Shown one piece after another: positions 54,231-61,669 of a stretch of DNA of 64,000 bases; position 1 is the first letter of the stretch, and every line of letters starts with the position of its first letter. The notes below the pieces were generated by a model that worked only from the letters and a program-made list of their open reading frames with translations, did no database searches and was not told the origin of the DNA. The position numbers and the translations under genes were made by a program. This DNA is from a virus: IMG/VR virus record IMGVR_UViG_3300042402_003388, positions 1-64,000 of that record, one strand, 5' to 3'.

Positions 54231-54731
54231 ATGAAAAATCAACTACCATACTGTAAGACATCTGATGCGATTAAAGGTTATGATAATTCTTCTATCGCAA
54301 AATCTGAAACTAATGATTGTGTTGTGAGAGCGATAGCTTCGGCTTTTGACATTGAGTATGATAAAGCTCACAAATTTGTCGCCGATAAATTTGGACGTAA
54401 ACCAAGACAAGGAACTTTTGGGTTTATCCTTGGAATGAATAAATTTGCTAAAGACCGTACTCGTATTGGTCGTAAATGTTGTAAAGAGATGGGTAGACCT
54501 GTTGAACACTCATCTTTCAGCACCCTTGAGTATACCGTTACCGTAAAAGGTGAGAAAGTTAATCGTCAAATGACTGTAGGTACCTTCATTAAAAAATACC
54601 CAAAAGGAACTTATGTTTTGTGTGTTAGTAGACACGCGTTTACAATTAAAGACGGTGTTGTAATCGGTAATACAGATGACGCCACTAAAAAAAGAAAAAT
54701 TGTAAACTTCGCTTGGAAAGTCGGTAGTTAA
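54231..54731 (+). CDS. Papain-fold-like cysteine peptidase candidate, 166 aa
   Basis: NDCVVRAIASAFDIEYDKAH places a Cys at the start of a helix, and VLCVSRHAFTIKDGVVIGN places a His on a strand with a following Asn/Asp, the Cys...His...Asp order of C39/papain-like peptidases. The region between is basic. Catalysis is inferred. Starts leaderless behind a host-type promoter. Confidence 0.65.
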   Translation: MKNQLPYCKTSDAIKGYDNSSIAKSETNDCVVRAIASAFDIEYDKAHKFVADKFGRKPRQGTFGFILGMNKFAKDRTRIGRKCCKEMGRPVEHSSFSTLEYTVTVKGEKVNRQMTVGTFIKKYPKGTYVLCVSRHAFTIKDGVVIGNTDDATKKRKIVNFAWKVGS

Positions 54732-54735
54732 TCCC

Positions 54736-54743
54736 TATATTTG
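54736..54743 (+). promoter_or_regulatory. Host-type -7 box, leaderless
   Basis: TATATTTG ends 4 nt before ATG 54748. Confidence 0.5.
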
Positions 54744-54747
54744 TATG

Positions 54748-55188
54748 ATGAAGAGAATTAGTAAAAAAAATTATAGTATGAAACAAAGAATATATTTGGA
54801 CGATGTAAGAACTCCTGTTGAGAAAGACCAATGGGTTGTGGTTCGTTCTTACGATGAATTTGTGGAAAAAGTAACTGAGATTGGTTTAGACAATATTGGG
54901 TTAATTTCTTTGGACCACGATTTAGGTGACACCGCAATGGCCGAGTGGCATAAAAACGTTTACCACAATTACGAATTGAATTACGACAACATCACCGAAA
55001 AGACTGGAATGGATTGTACTAAATGGTTAGTTGAACAGTGGATGAACGGACAACCTGTAGTTGATGTTGTTATTCACTCAGCAAATGCTATCGGTAGTGC
55101 GAATATGATGGGGTACATCAACAACTACCGACACATTAATCGTTTACCTCAAAATTGTATCAGAGTACAAATCGAACACACAGTATAA
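54748..55188 (+). CDS. Cyclic-phosphate-processing receiver-like protein, 146 aa
   Basis: IYLDDVRTPVEKDQWVVVRS, GLISLDHDLGDT and VDVVIHSANAIGSANMMGYI match the cREC-type domain, a receiver-like fold with acidic residues and a conserved HS-N. In other genomes it travels with RNA-repair or conflict systems. Second ATG (54748) chosen by the 4-nt spacing to the -7 box; 54745 and 54778 are alternatives. Confidence 0.7.
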   Translation: MKRISKKNYSMKQRIYLDDVRTPVEKDQWVVVRSYDEFVEKVTEIGLDNIGLISLDHDLGDTAMAEWHKNVYHNYELNYDNITEKTGMDCTKWLVEQWMNGQPVVDVVIHSANAIGSANMMGYINNYRHINRLPQNCIRVQIEHTV

Positions 55189-55189
55189 T

Positions 55190-55423
55190 ATGGAAAAATT
55201 AAAGTATAAAATAAATGCGTTTCTTGAAGTACTTTGGATGATATTACTTCCGTTAGTAATCGCTAACGGAATATTTTATCTCCTTGGTAGTTTTATTGCT
55301 TGGGACTTTAACCCATTTAATTGGTGGGCGTTTACAAGTACTTTTGGTAGAGTTTTAATGGTAATTGTTGAGGTTGCCATATTAGTTAACATTCCTACTT
55401 GGTGGGAGCAATTCGATAAATAA
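55190..55423 (+). CDS. Small two-helix membrane protein, 77 aa
   Basis: Two transmembrane segments (about 12-35 and 50-68) with Trp-rich interfaces. Starts 1 nt after the upstream stop and overlaps the next ATG by 1 nt (TAATG). Not recognised. Confidence 0.7.
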   Translation: MEKLKYKINAFLEVLWMILLPLVIANGIFYLLGSFIAWDFNPFNWWAFTSTFGRVLMVIVEVAILVNIPTWWEQFDK

Positions 55424-55920
55424 TGAATATTTTTATTCTTGATTATGACGTTAAAAAATGTGCACAATATCACGTAGATAAGCACGTTGTTAAAATGATA
55501 TTAGAGACCGCTCAGTTATTGTGTGGAGTTCATCACTTAACCCCCCAAGTCACCACCCAAGTCCCATACAAGTTGTCTCATAAGAATCACCCTTGTTCAA
55601 TTTGGACAAGAGAGTCATTATCAAATTACTTGTACTTGTGTGAGTTGGGTTTGGAGTTATGTAAGGAATATACTTACCGATATGGAAAAAGACATAAATC
55701 TCAGGATGTAATTGAGTGGTGTTTGATTAACAAACCAAACATTCCTGATATCGGATTTACAGAACCTGCTATGGCGATGCCTGACGAATATAAAGTCAAA
55801 TCTGTGGTTGAATCCTATAGAAATTATTATATGGGTGCGAAATCAGGATTTGCGGTTTGGAAAAATAGAGAAAAACCTGAATGGTTTAAAGAAAAAGTAT
55901 TAGATTTACAATATGATTAA
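55423..55920 (+). CDS. Conserved-looking phage hypothetical protein, 165 aa
   Basis: MNIFILDYDVKKCAQYHVDK, HVVKMILETAQLLC, HPCSIWTRESLSNYLYL and EYTYRYGKRHKS are strings I associate with a family widespread in large phages but without an established function. His/Cys-rich positions could bind metal. Overlaps the phosphoesterase gene by 8 nt. Confidence 0.75.
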   Translation: MNIFILDYDVKKCAQYHVDKHVVKMILETAQLLCGVHHLTPQVTTQVPYKLSHKNHPCSIWTRESLSNYLYLCELGLELCKEYTYRYGKRHKSQDVIEWCLINKPNIPDIGFTEPAMAMPDEYKVKSVVESYRNYYMGAKSGFAVWKNREKPEWFKEKVLDLQYD

Positions 55921-56572
55921 GATAGATAACAATTTTAAAGGTAATGTGTGGATTTTTTCGGACCCACATTACAATCACAAAAATATATGTCGTGGTACGA
56001 CAAACTGGCGTATGCCAGACGGTTCAATCCCAATCTCGCAAACTCGTGATTTTGAATCATTGGACAAAATGAACGCGTCAATCGTTAACAACATTAACGA
56101 AAATGTAATGCAAGACGATATCTTGATTTGTCTTGGAGATTGGAGTTTTGGTGGATTTGAATCTATCAAAGAATTTTGGGACCGAATCGTTTGTAAAAAC
56201 ATTCACCTTATTCTTGGCAACCACGACCACCATATTGAAAACAACCGACAAGGATGCCAGGGTTATTTCTTGAGTGTTAGTCACTATAACACTTTGAAAA
56301 TTGCCGAACACACATTTCGTTTGATGCACTACCCAATTAGTTCTTGGGACGGTTTAAATAAAGGGGTTATGCACCTTCACGGGCACTGTCACTTACCGAC
56401 TAGTTTGAGATTTGGTAAAGGACAACGTATGGATGTGGGGATGGACGGACACCCTGAGTTCCGACCTTACAATATTATGAGAGAAGTAGTTCCATTATTA
56501 CGTCACAGAGATAAAGTGTCTGAAATGGATAACGACCATCACACAGATGAACTAAAGGGGGTTGTAGGATAA
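55913..56572 (+). CDS. Metallophosphoesterase, 219 aa
   Basis: IFSDPHYNHKNI (D-x-H), LICLGDWSFGG (GD), LILGNHDHH (GNHD) and HLHGHCHLP (GHCH) are the calcineurin-like motifs. Unlike the enzyme at 26759 it has the NHKNI pattern of a phage/bacterial phosphoesterase subgroup. Substrate unknown; RNA-end or nucleotide turnover would fit the adjacent RNA ligase. Confidence 0.85.
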   Translation: MIKIDNNFKGNVWIFSDPHYNHKNICRGTTNWRMPDGSIPISQTRDFESLDKMNASIVNNINENVMQDDILICLGDWSFGGFESIKEFWDRIVCKNIHLILGNHDHHIENNRQGCQGYFLSVSHYNTLKIAEHTFRLMHYPISSWDGLNKGVMHLHGHCHLPTSLRFGKGQRMDVGMDGHPEFRPYNIMREVVPLLRHRDKVSEMDNDHHTDELKGVVG

Positions 56573-56790
56573 TGGCTTGTAAAGAATGTCCTTGGGTTGT
56601 GAGGAATAAACATAATGATATGATTGTGGGGGTCTCCAAAAGATTGGACAAACCCCACAACTGTCATATGAAAAATGGTGGAAAAGAACTTTGGAATATA
56701 AACGAAAAAACTAAATGTGATGGGAGGAAAGAATACGAGAAAGACCGTGATTCACGAGGAACTCAACGAGAAACAACAGAAAATGTATGA
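56572..56790 (+). CDS. Small Cys-rich zinc-binding protein, 72 aa
   Basis: CKECPWVVRN, then HNCHMKNG and KCDGRKEY give a CxxC...CH...C arrangement. It starts at the last base of the phosphoesterase stop. The 3' third overlaps the next gene in another frame. Confidence 0.65.
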   Translation: MACKECPWVVRNKHNDMIVGVSKRLDKPHNCHMKNGGKELWNINEKTKCDGRKEYEKDRDSRGTQRETTENV

Positions 56791-56938
56791 TGAGTGGTTA
56801 TCACACATTAAAGCGATTTATGGTGAATATGGACATTTCACTTGGAAAATAAGTCCAACAGGTATTGGTAGTGGTATTGTGGTTTATAGTCACCATACCA
56901 GAACAGAATTGGATTTAACCGACGTTGATAGTTGGTAA
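56720..56938 (+). CDS. Small hypothetical protein, 72 aa
   Basis: A helical N-terminus (NEKQQKMYDEWLSHIKAIYG) is followed by a beta hairpin (GHFTWKISPTGIGSGIVVYS). Overlaps the zinc protein by about 70 nt out of frame. Not recognised. Confidence 0.6.
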   Translation: MGGKNTRKTVIHEELNEKQQKMYDEWLSHIKAIYGEYGHFTWKISPTGIGSGIVVYSHHTRTELDLTDVDSW

Positions 56939-56953
56939 TTAAAAAAAAAGTAT

Positions 56954-56961
56954 TACCTTTG
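56954..56961 (+). promoter_or_regulatory. Host-type -7 box, leaderless
   Basis: TACCTTTG ends 4 nt before ATG 56966. Confidence 0.55.
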
Positions 56962-56965
56962 TAGA

Positions 56966-58048
56966 ATGTTAGAAAGATTGAACAAATATTATGAGGATGA
57001 GTTGGTGCAAAAACAAGTGCACCCTACACTTCCTTTGACTATATGGAACTACACTCCAAAAGTTCAATACGGTGAAGGTAATAACCAATATAAATTTTGG
57101 GATGAAATCACAAAACAATGTCGTGGATTGGTCACCGACAATGAAGGTAATGTAGTTGCAAGACCATTTAAGAAATTCTTTAACATAGAAGAAAAACAAC
57201 ATACTCCAACTGAAGAGTTTGATGTCTATGAAAAAATGGATGGTTCTTTAGGTATCCTATTCAACTATAAAGGTGAGTGGATTCTTGCAACTCGAGGTTC
57301 TTTTACTTCTGACCAATCAGTTAAAGGTACTGAGTTACTTCAGAAATACGATTATGACAGATTGAATCCTGATTACACTTATTTGTTTGAGATAATATAT
57401 CCTGAGAATAGGATAGTTTGTACTTACGATTTTGAGGATTTGGTGTTGTTAGGAATGATACATACTCAAAGTGGTTATGAAGTTAATATCCACTCAGGTA
57501 ATGATGAGGACGTTAGATTCAAAAATCTTTTGAATAACTTGGGATTCAATATCGTTAGGAAGTATGATGGTATATCGGACTACACTTACTTAAAACACGC
57601 AATTGCCGACAATAAAGAGGGATTTGTTGTTCGATTCACTAATGGAGATAGAATGAAGATAAAAGGGGAGGAATACCTTCGTCTTCATAAGATAATGACT
57701 AACCTATCCACTACAGGTGTTTGGGAAGTATTGAGTACTGGTGGTAAAATGGAGGATTACTTGAAGGATGTTCCTGATGAGTTCTACAAAAAAGTTAAAA
57801 TGTACGTTCAAGATTTAAATTATAACTTCTATCGTTATTCTGAATATGCTGGTAAAGTACACGATTATTTTAGATACGGTAAGTATGGTGATAGGGAAGT
57901 TGAACCAACTAAAAAAGAATTTGCGGAACATTTGGTTAATTGTGAGGTACACCCTAAAGTAAAATCTATCTGTTTTGCAATGTGGGATAGAAAACCATAT
58001 GACCATATTATATGGAATCTAGTTAAACCTAAGTTTGAAAAGCTTTAA
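56966..58048 (+). CDS. RNA ligase, T4 Rnl1-like, 360 aa
   Basis: Nucleotidyltransferase motifs in order: K90 in YEKMDGSLG (motif I, adenylated lysine), LFEIIYPENRIV (motif IIIa), KEGFVVRF (motif IV) and DRMKIKGEEYL (motif V). CRGLVTDNEGNVVARPFKKF upstream is typical of Rnl1. Rnl1 seals tRNA broken by host anticodon nucleases. With about 30 tRNAs, a HAD hydrolase and a P-loop kinase in the window, an RNA-repair role is likely. Confidence 0.88.
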   Translation: MLERLNKYYEDELVQKQVHPTLPLTIWNYTPKVQYGEGNNQYKFWDEITKQCRGLVTDNEGNVVARPFKKFFNIEEKQHTPTEEFDVYEKMDGSLGILFNYKGEWILATRGSFTSDQSVKGTELLQKYDYDRLNPDYTYLFEIIYPENRIVCTYDFEDLVLLGMIHTQSGYEVNIHSGNDEDVRFKNLLNNLGFNIVRKYDGISDYTYLKHAIADNKEGFVVRFTNGDRMKIKGEEYLRLHKIMTNLSTTGVWEVLSTGGKMEDYLKDVPDEFYKKVKMYVQDLNYNFYRYSEYAGKVHDYFRYGKYGDREVEPTKKEFAEHLVNCEVHPKVKSICFAMWDRKPYDHIIWNLVKPKFEKL

Positions 58049-58076
58049 AATACGACATTATGTCGTATTTTTTTTT
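58047..58076 (+). terminator. Terminator
   Basis: ATACGAC-ATTAT-GTCGTAT followed by T8. Confidence 0.85.
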
Positions 58077-58085
58077 ATATTAGAA

Positions 58086-58092
58086 TATTTAT
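58086..58092 (+). promoter_or_regulatory. Late-type TATTTAT box
   Basis: ATATTTATTAAAC, 27 nt upstream of ATG 58120. Confidence 0.5.
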
Positions 58093-58119
58093 TAAACATA
58101 AAACAAAAATTATCAATTG

Positions 58120-58725
58120 ATGTCGAGTGAAGTAATCGTAGCATTTATTACGGGGGTATTAGGACCCGTAGTTCTTTTATACTTGAAGAGTAAGTTAGAA
58201 AAGAAAAAGGAAAAACCTGATATGGTAAAAGAAGCCTTAGAAGTTAGTGAATTAGTTAGCTCAAAAATTGACCATATTCGTGAGGAATTTAAACCTGATA
58301 GAGTTTGGGTCGCCCAATTCCATAATGGAGGTCATTTTTATCCTACGGGGAAATCAATGGCTAAATTCAGTATTATCTACGAAACTGTTAGTCAAGGTGC
58401 AACATCAATCCAAAGTAATTTCCAAAATATACCAGTTAATTTATTTAGTAAATCTATAAATCAGTTATTAGAAAACGATGTAATTGAAATACCTGACTTC
58501 AAAGACGAGTCAATCGCCACTTATGGTTTAAAATATATTGCGGAAGAATCAGGATGTAAATCAGGTTATTTATTTGCAATTCACACCATTGATGATAAAT
58601 TCATTGGAATCTTAGGGTTGGATTATACAAAAAGAAAAACAAAACTTGATATGGAATCTATTAATCACCTTTTAGTTCACGCAACATCTATGGGTGGTGT
58701 ACTAATGGGCCACTTAAATAAGTAA
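58120..58725 (+). CDS. Membrane-anchored GAF-like protein, 201 aa
   Basis: One N-terminal transmembrane helix (about 4-22), then a basic coiled region, and residues about 60-195 resembling a GAF/PAS sensor fold (RVWVAQFHNGGHFYPTGKSM ... GYLFAIHTIDDKFIGILGLD). It may sense a ligand or nucleotide at the membrane. Tail-to-tail with the DnaJ-like gene, 0 nt apart. Confidence 0.7.
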   Translation: MSSEVIVAFITGVLGPVVLLYLKSKLEKKKEKPDMVKEALEVSELVSSKIDHIREEFKPDRVWVAQFHNGGHFYPTGKSMAKFSIIYETVSQGATSIQSNFQNIPVNLFSKSINQLLENDVIEIPDFKDESIATYGLKYIAEESGCKSGYLFAIHTIDDKFIGILGLDYTKRKTKLDMESINHLLVHATSMGGVLMGHLNK

Positions 58726-59505
58726 TTACATAAATTCGGATAGACTATCAAAAAATCCTGAATAAAGAATTCTCCCATTACCGTAAACAAGTTGTTCACT
58801 CACTTCTTCATCACTAATTTCTAATAGTTGTGTAGTATCCGCAAATTTACTATTAATAGACTCGCTTTGACCCTCATCAACCCCTGTCGAATCAACCGAC
58901 AATAAAAATGTTTTTTTAGAGTTAAATTCGGGGTCCAAAGTATTATTCCTCAATAATTTTTGTTCTAATGTAGTTTTAAGTTGGGTATCATATGAAATAT
59001 AATATCCAATGTCATACGGAACGTAATCTTCTGTATCATTATATCCTTGGCCATCACAATAATTACATTCTTCGTTACCCTCACCACTACAATTATTACA
59101 TTCGACTTTACCACCACCTTGACATTCGTGACAAGAATCCCCCTCTTCATCTTCTCCTGAACCATCACATTCGTCACAATCTACTTCACCTAAACCGTCA
59201 CACGATGTACACTCGTAGTTACCATCCCCCATACAATATTCACAATCAATAGTTTGTTCATTACTTCCAAATTCTACTGTAGAAAATACAAAAAGATTAT
59301 TATCAAGTTGAGACATCATTTCTCTGGGGTCTTCATTATTTGATATTTTTTTGGTAATAAAAACTAATTTAACCAATTCAATTGGAGTTAACATACTTTT
59401 AAATGGTAACGATTTGTTAGTTAAGATTTCTTTATATATTCCTTCTAACGTAATGTTTTTTTGAATGAATGGTTGAACGGCTTTTGCAAATGCGATTAGT
59501 TTCAT
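58726..59505 (-). CDS. DnaJ-type zinc-finger protein, 259 aa
   Basis: The centre contains at least six CxxC-x-G-x-G repeats (CEYCMGDG, CTSCDGLG, CDECDGSG, CHECQGGG, CNNCSGEG, CNYCDGQG), the DnaJ cysteine-rich domain but with extra repeats. No J domain is present. It may act as a folding or assembly factor. Late box on the minus strand 18 nt upstream. Confidence 0.85.
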   Translation of the reverse strand: MKLIAFAKAVQPFIQKNITLEGIYKEILTNKSLPFKSMLTPIELVKLVFITKKISNNEDPREMMSQLDNNLFVFSTVEFGSNEQTIDCEYCMGDGNYECTSCDGLGEVDCDECDGSGEDEEGDSCHECQGGGKVECNNCSGEGNEECNYCDGQGYNDTEDYVPYDIGYYISYDTQLKTTLEQKLLRNNTLDPEFNSKKTFLLSVDSTGVDEGQSESINSKFADTTQLLEISDEEVSEQLVYGNGRILYSGFFDSLSEFM

Positions 59506-59523
59506 CGTTGTTTTAATTTAATT

Positions 59524-59530
59524 ATAAATA
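59524..59530 (-). promoter_or_regulatory. Late-type TATTTAT box (minus strand)
   Basis: GTATTTATAATTAA on the minus strand; back to back with 59535. Confidence 0.5.
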
Positions 59531-59534
59531 CCAG

Positions 59535-59541
59535 TATTTAT
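59535..59541 (+). promoter_or_regulatory. Late-type TATTTAT box
   Basis: GTATTTATAACATATG: 5-nt gap to ATG 59547. Confidence 0.6.
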
Positions 59542-59546
59542 AACAT

Positions 59547-60260
59547 ATGGTAGCAGGTTTAGAAAAAATACTTAAACACTTTATAAATGGAAAAGAATAT
59601 TCTCCAGGTTTGATTGTTAATATTATCAGTGTTGAATCTGATATGTACGACAATGTCAGAGTTGTGTTTGATGTTGATAACGTTGGAGATGTTCCATATA
59701 ATCTATTAATAGTCGGTGTTAACTTAAGGAGTGAAGTTGAAAAATTATCAGAATACATATCATTCGAACCTAACCATATTTATGTGAGTTACGTTGGTCA
59801 GAAAAAAGGTATTCAGGATGTATTTCATATACAAGGTTCTGAGGTTCCATTTAGTGAAATATTTTATTTAACGAAATCGTTCAAATCAGAATTACTACAT
59901 AACCTACAAGATATTACTCAATTACCTGTTGGATACCATCACGGAAAAAAAGAACATCTTAAAATATTTGGAAAGTTTATACCAAGAATAGGTGTTAGTG
60001 ATTTTAGAGATGAACTATTTTTAGATTTAACATTTAGAGTTAAGGATACTGAACCTAAAATAGAATATGATTTGCAACAATTAGAGGGAGACGTGGATGA
60101 AGAACTTATTCAAGAAGGATTTCCAGAATATAAACGTATTCGAGAGGCGTTATCAGAAACTTTCGATAAATGGCCAAGAAACTTTTACTTTGATGATTCG
60201 GGAATTGATTTACCGTATTGGATGGAAGAAGTCTTTAGAGTATCAATAAGTTTAGTTTAA
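59547..60260 (+). CDS. Hypothetical protein, 237 aa
   Basis: Soluble mixed alpha/beta protein with a C-terminal acidic-aromatic stretch (DKWPRNFYFDDSGIDLPYWM). Nearly leaderless behind a late box. Not recognised. Confidence 0.65.
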   Translation: MVAGLEKILKHFINGKEYSPGLIVNIISVESDMYDNVRVVFDVDNVGDVPYNLLIVGVNLRSEVEKLSEYISFEPNHIYVSYVGQKKGIQDVFHIQGSEVPFSEIFYLTKSFKSELLHNLQDITQLPVGYHHGKKEHLKIFGKFIPRIGVSDFRDELFLDLTFRVKDTEPKIEYDLQQLEGDVDEELIQEGFPEYKRIREALSETFDKWPRNFYFDDSGIDLPYWMEEVFRVSISLV

Positions 60261-60277
60261 AACAAATATTTAATAAT

Positions 60278-60865
60278 ATGAAACATAATTTAATAGAAGA
60301 AATTAAAAGAAATAGAGAATTAATGAATATCAATGAATCAGACATTGATGGTATTGATGAGTTAGTTTATAATCCTGCAACCAAAACAGGTGGTGAGATA
60401 GGTCACGGATATGACCACGGTACAAGAATTAACGGAATCACTTGGTCAGGACACGAAGACCATTTACATATTGGGTTTACCGATAGAGATGTTGCGATAA
60501 AGGTAATCGATAAAGCAGATAGTATGGGACTAAGAACAACTGAAAACCCTTACGCTAAAAAAGACCCAAATGGTAAGGTCGATAACGTACATACCACAGG
60601 TAGTTTTCATTATAAAACATTTCCAGGGGAACCTGAAGTAGGTGCTGGTGTTGATATTAGTGGTAATGAGGAAAAAATAGTAGAATTAATTATGTGGATT
60701 GAGGAGGAATACGCAAATGGTGATTATAAAATTAATTATAGAACAGATGATGACGCGAATCTGTTATCCAAAATAATGGATTATAAAGTTGGGGATACTA
60801 CACTCAAAGATTTGGTATCAAATGCCTCGACAGGAATTAAAGATTTTTTTTCAAAATTAGTATAA
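60278..60865 (+). CDS. Tagged protein with His-rich, peptidase-like core, 195 aa
   Basis: HNLIEEIKRNRELMNINE, then S, is tag type two. The middle has GYDHGTRINGITWSGHEDHL and HIGFT, then TTGSFHYKTFPGEPEVGAGV and DIS, recalling the H...D...H metal site of peptidoglycan LD/DD-peptidases (M15/MepA-like), though the match is loose. If correct it would be a second virion-borne wall enzyme beside 16205. Confidence 0.65.
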   Translation: MKHNLIEEIKRNRELMNINESDIDGIDELVYNPATKTGGEIGHGYDHGTRINGITWSGHEDHLHIGFTDRDVAIKVIDKADSMGLRTTENPYAKKDPNGKVDNVHTTGSFHYKTFPGEPEVGAGVDISGNEEKIVELIMWIEEEYANGDYKINYRTDDDANLLSKIMDYKVGDTTLKDLVSNASTGIKDFFSKLV

Positions 60866-60898
60866 CAAAAAAACCCTCCAATTGGAGGGTTTATTATT
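60866..60898 (+). terminator. Terminator, usable in both directions
   Basis: AAACCCTCC/GGAGGGTTT stem around a short AATT loop, between convergent genes. Confidence 0.75.
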
Positions 60899-60913
60899 TG
60901 GGCTCAGTAATAA

Positions 60914-61078
60914 TTATTTTACTGATGTAGTGTCAACTTTTGTTGAATCTACAACCATTTTAGTAGTGTCAGTTGAAACTGCAGTTGAATCAACACTAGT
61001 TCCTTCTGTTTTAGAAGCGTTACCACCACAAGATGATAAAATTGCTACTACTCCGATTGCGAAAAATACTTTTTTCAT
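60914..61078 (-). CDS. Small lipoprotein with Thr/Ser/Val-rich tail, 54 aa
   Basis: MKKVFFAIGVVAILSSC is a lipoprotein signal (Cys17), followed by GGNASKTEG and a tail of VDST/VDTT-type repeats. Very common style for short Bacteroidota lipoproteins; would be a surface or periplasmic peptide. Confidence 0.7.
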   Translation of the reverse strand: MKKVFFAIGVVAILSSCGGNASKTEGTSVDSTAVSTDTTKMVVDSTKVDTTSVK

Positions 61079-61165
61079 TGTCTGATTTTTGTTTTTAGTT
61101 AAGATTTATTGTTTAAATTAGAATATAAATATAGTTTATTAATTTAAATTTGTCAATGGGTTAAA

Positions 61166-61196
61166 AAATAAGGGACGATTAAATCCCTTATTTTTT
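61166..61196 (-). terminator. Terminator of tmRNA
   Basis: On the minus strand AAATAAGGGAT/CCCTTATTT followed by T-rich sequence, directly after the tmRNA 3' end. Confidence 0.8.
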
Positions 61197-61199
61197 TAA

Positions 61200-61585
61200 T
61201 GGTGGAGATGGAGAGATTCGAACTCTCGTCTTGTTCACTTTACATATAAGTGACTACACGTTTAGGTCAACATTTTCTAATGTTCCGAAATTCACAATTC
61301 CCTTATTTTATAGTGGTTCGGTTTACTGAGAACTAATCCTCCACTTGTTTCTTTTCAGATAGAAACCACACCTATAAAGACTTCTGTTCCTAGGTTATAA
61401 GTCCGCCGACCCGAATGTTTTTGTGCTTACGCTACAGAAACAAGCTCATCTTGTTTAACAAGACCTAATAGAGCCATTTTGTCTAAAACGTTGCCGTTTA
61501 CAGTTTTGAATCAGTTTTTACGGAATTAATTCAGTTCCGACGTGCCACCGATACGCAACAATGCCAATCGATTCCATTCATCCCC
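61200..61585 (-). ncRNA. ssrA: tmRNA (ssrA) with unusual tag
   Basis: On the minus strand the RNA starts GGGGATG and ends GAGAG-TTCGAAT-CTCTC-CATCTCC-A with encoded CCA, i.e. a tRNA-Ala-like acceptor/T arm closing 386 nt. The reading frame after TAGAC (61485-61481), where E. coli has TAGTC before the resume codon, is KMALLGLVKQDELVSVA then TAA (61480-61427). The usual ALAA end is replaced by VSVA. It rescues stalled ribosomes and tags the nascent chain for proteolysis. Preceded by a boxA-like element and a host-type promoter. Confidence 0.9.
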
Positions 61586-61588
61586 ATA

Positions 61589-61600
61589 TTTTCAAAGAAC
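61589..61600 (-). promoter_or_regulatory. boxA-like element of tmRNA
   Basis: GTTCTTTGAAAATATGG on the minus strand, immediately before the tmRNA 5' end. Confidence 0.55.
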
Positions 61601-61604
61601 ATTA

Positions 61605-61636
61605 CAAAGATACGATTTGTTTTTTAAATATCCAAA
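61605..61636 (-). promoter_or_regulatory. Host-type promoter of tmRNA
   Basis: TTTG (61636-61633), N20, TATCTTTG (61612-61605). Confidence 0.75.
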
Positions 61637-61645
61637 TGTTCGTTG

Positions 61646-61652
61646 TATTTAT
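61646..61652 (+). promoter_or_regulatory. Late-type TATTTAT box
   Basis: GTATTTATTGTTAAAG, 17 nt upstream of ATG 61670. Confidence 0.5.
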
Positions 61653-61669
61653 TGTTAAAGTAAATATAG

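Noticed and set aside
60882-61085. 67-aa plus-strand ORF
   Set aside because: Antisense to the small lipoprotein gene, which has a proper lipobox signal.
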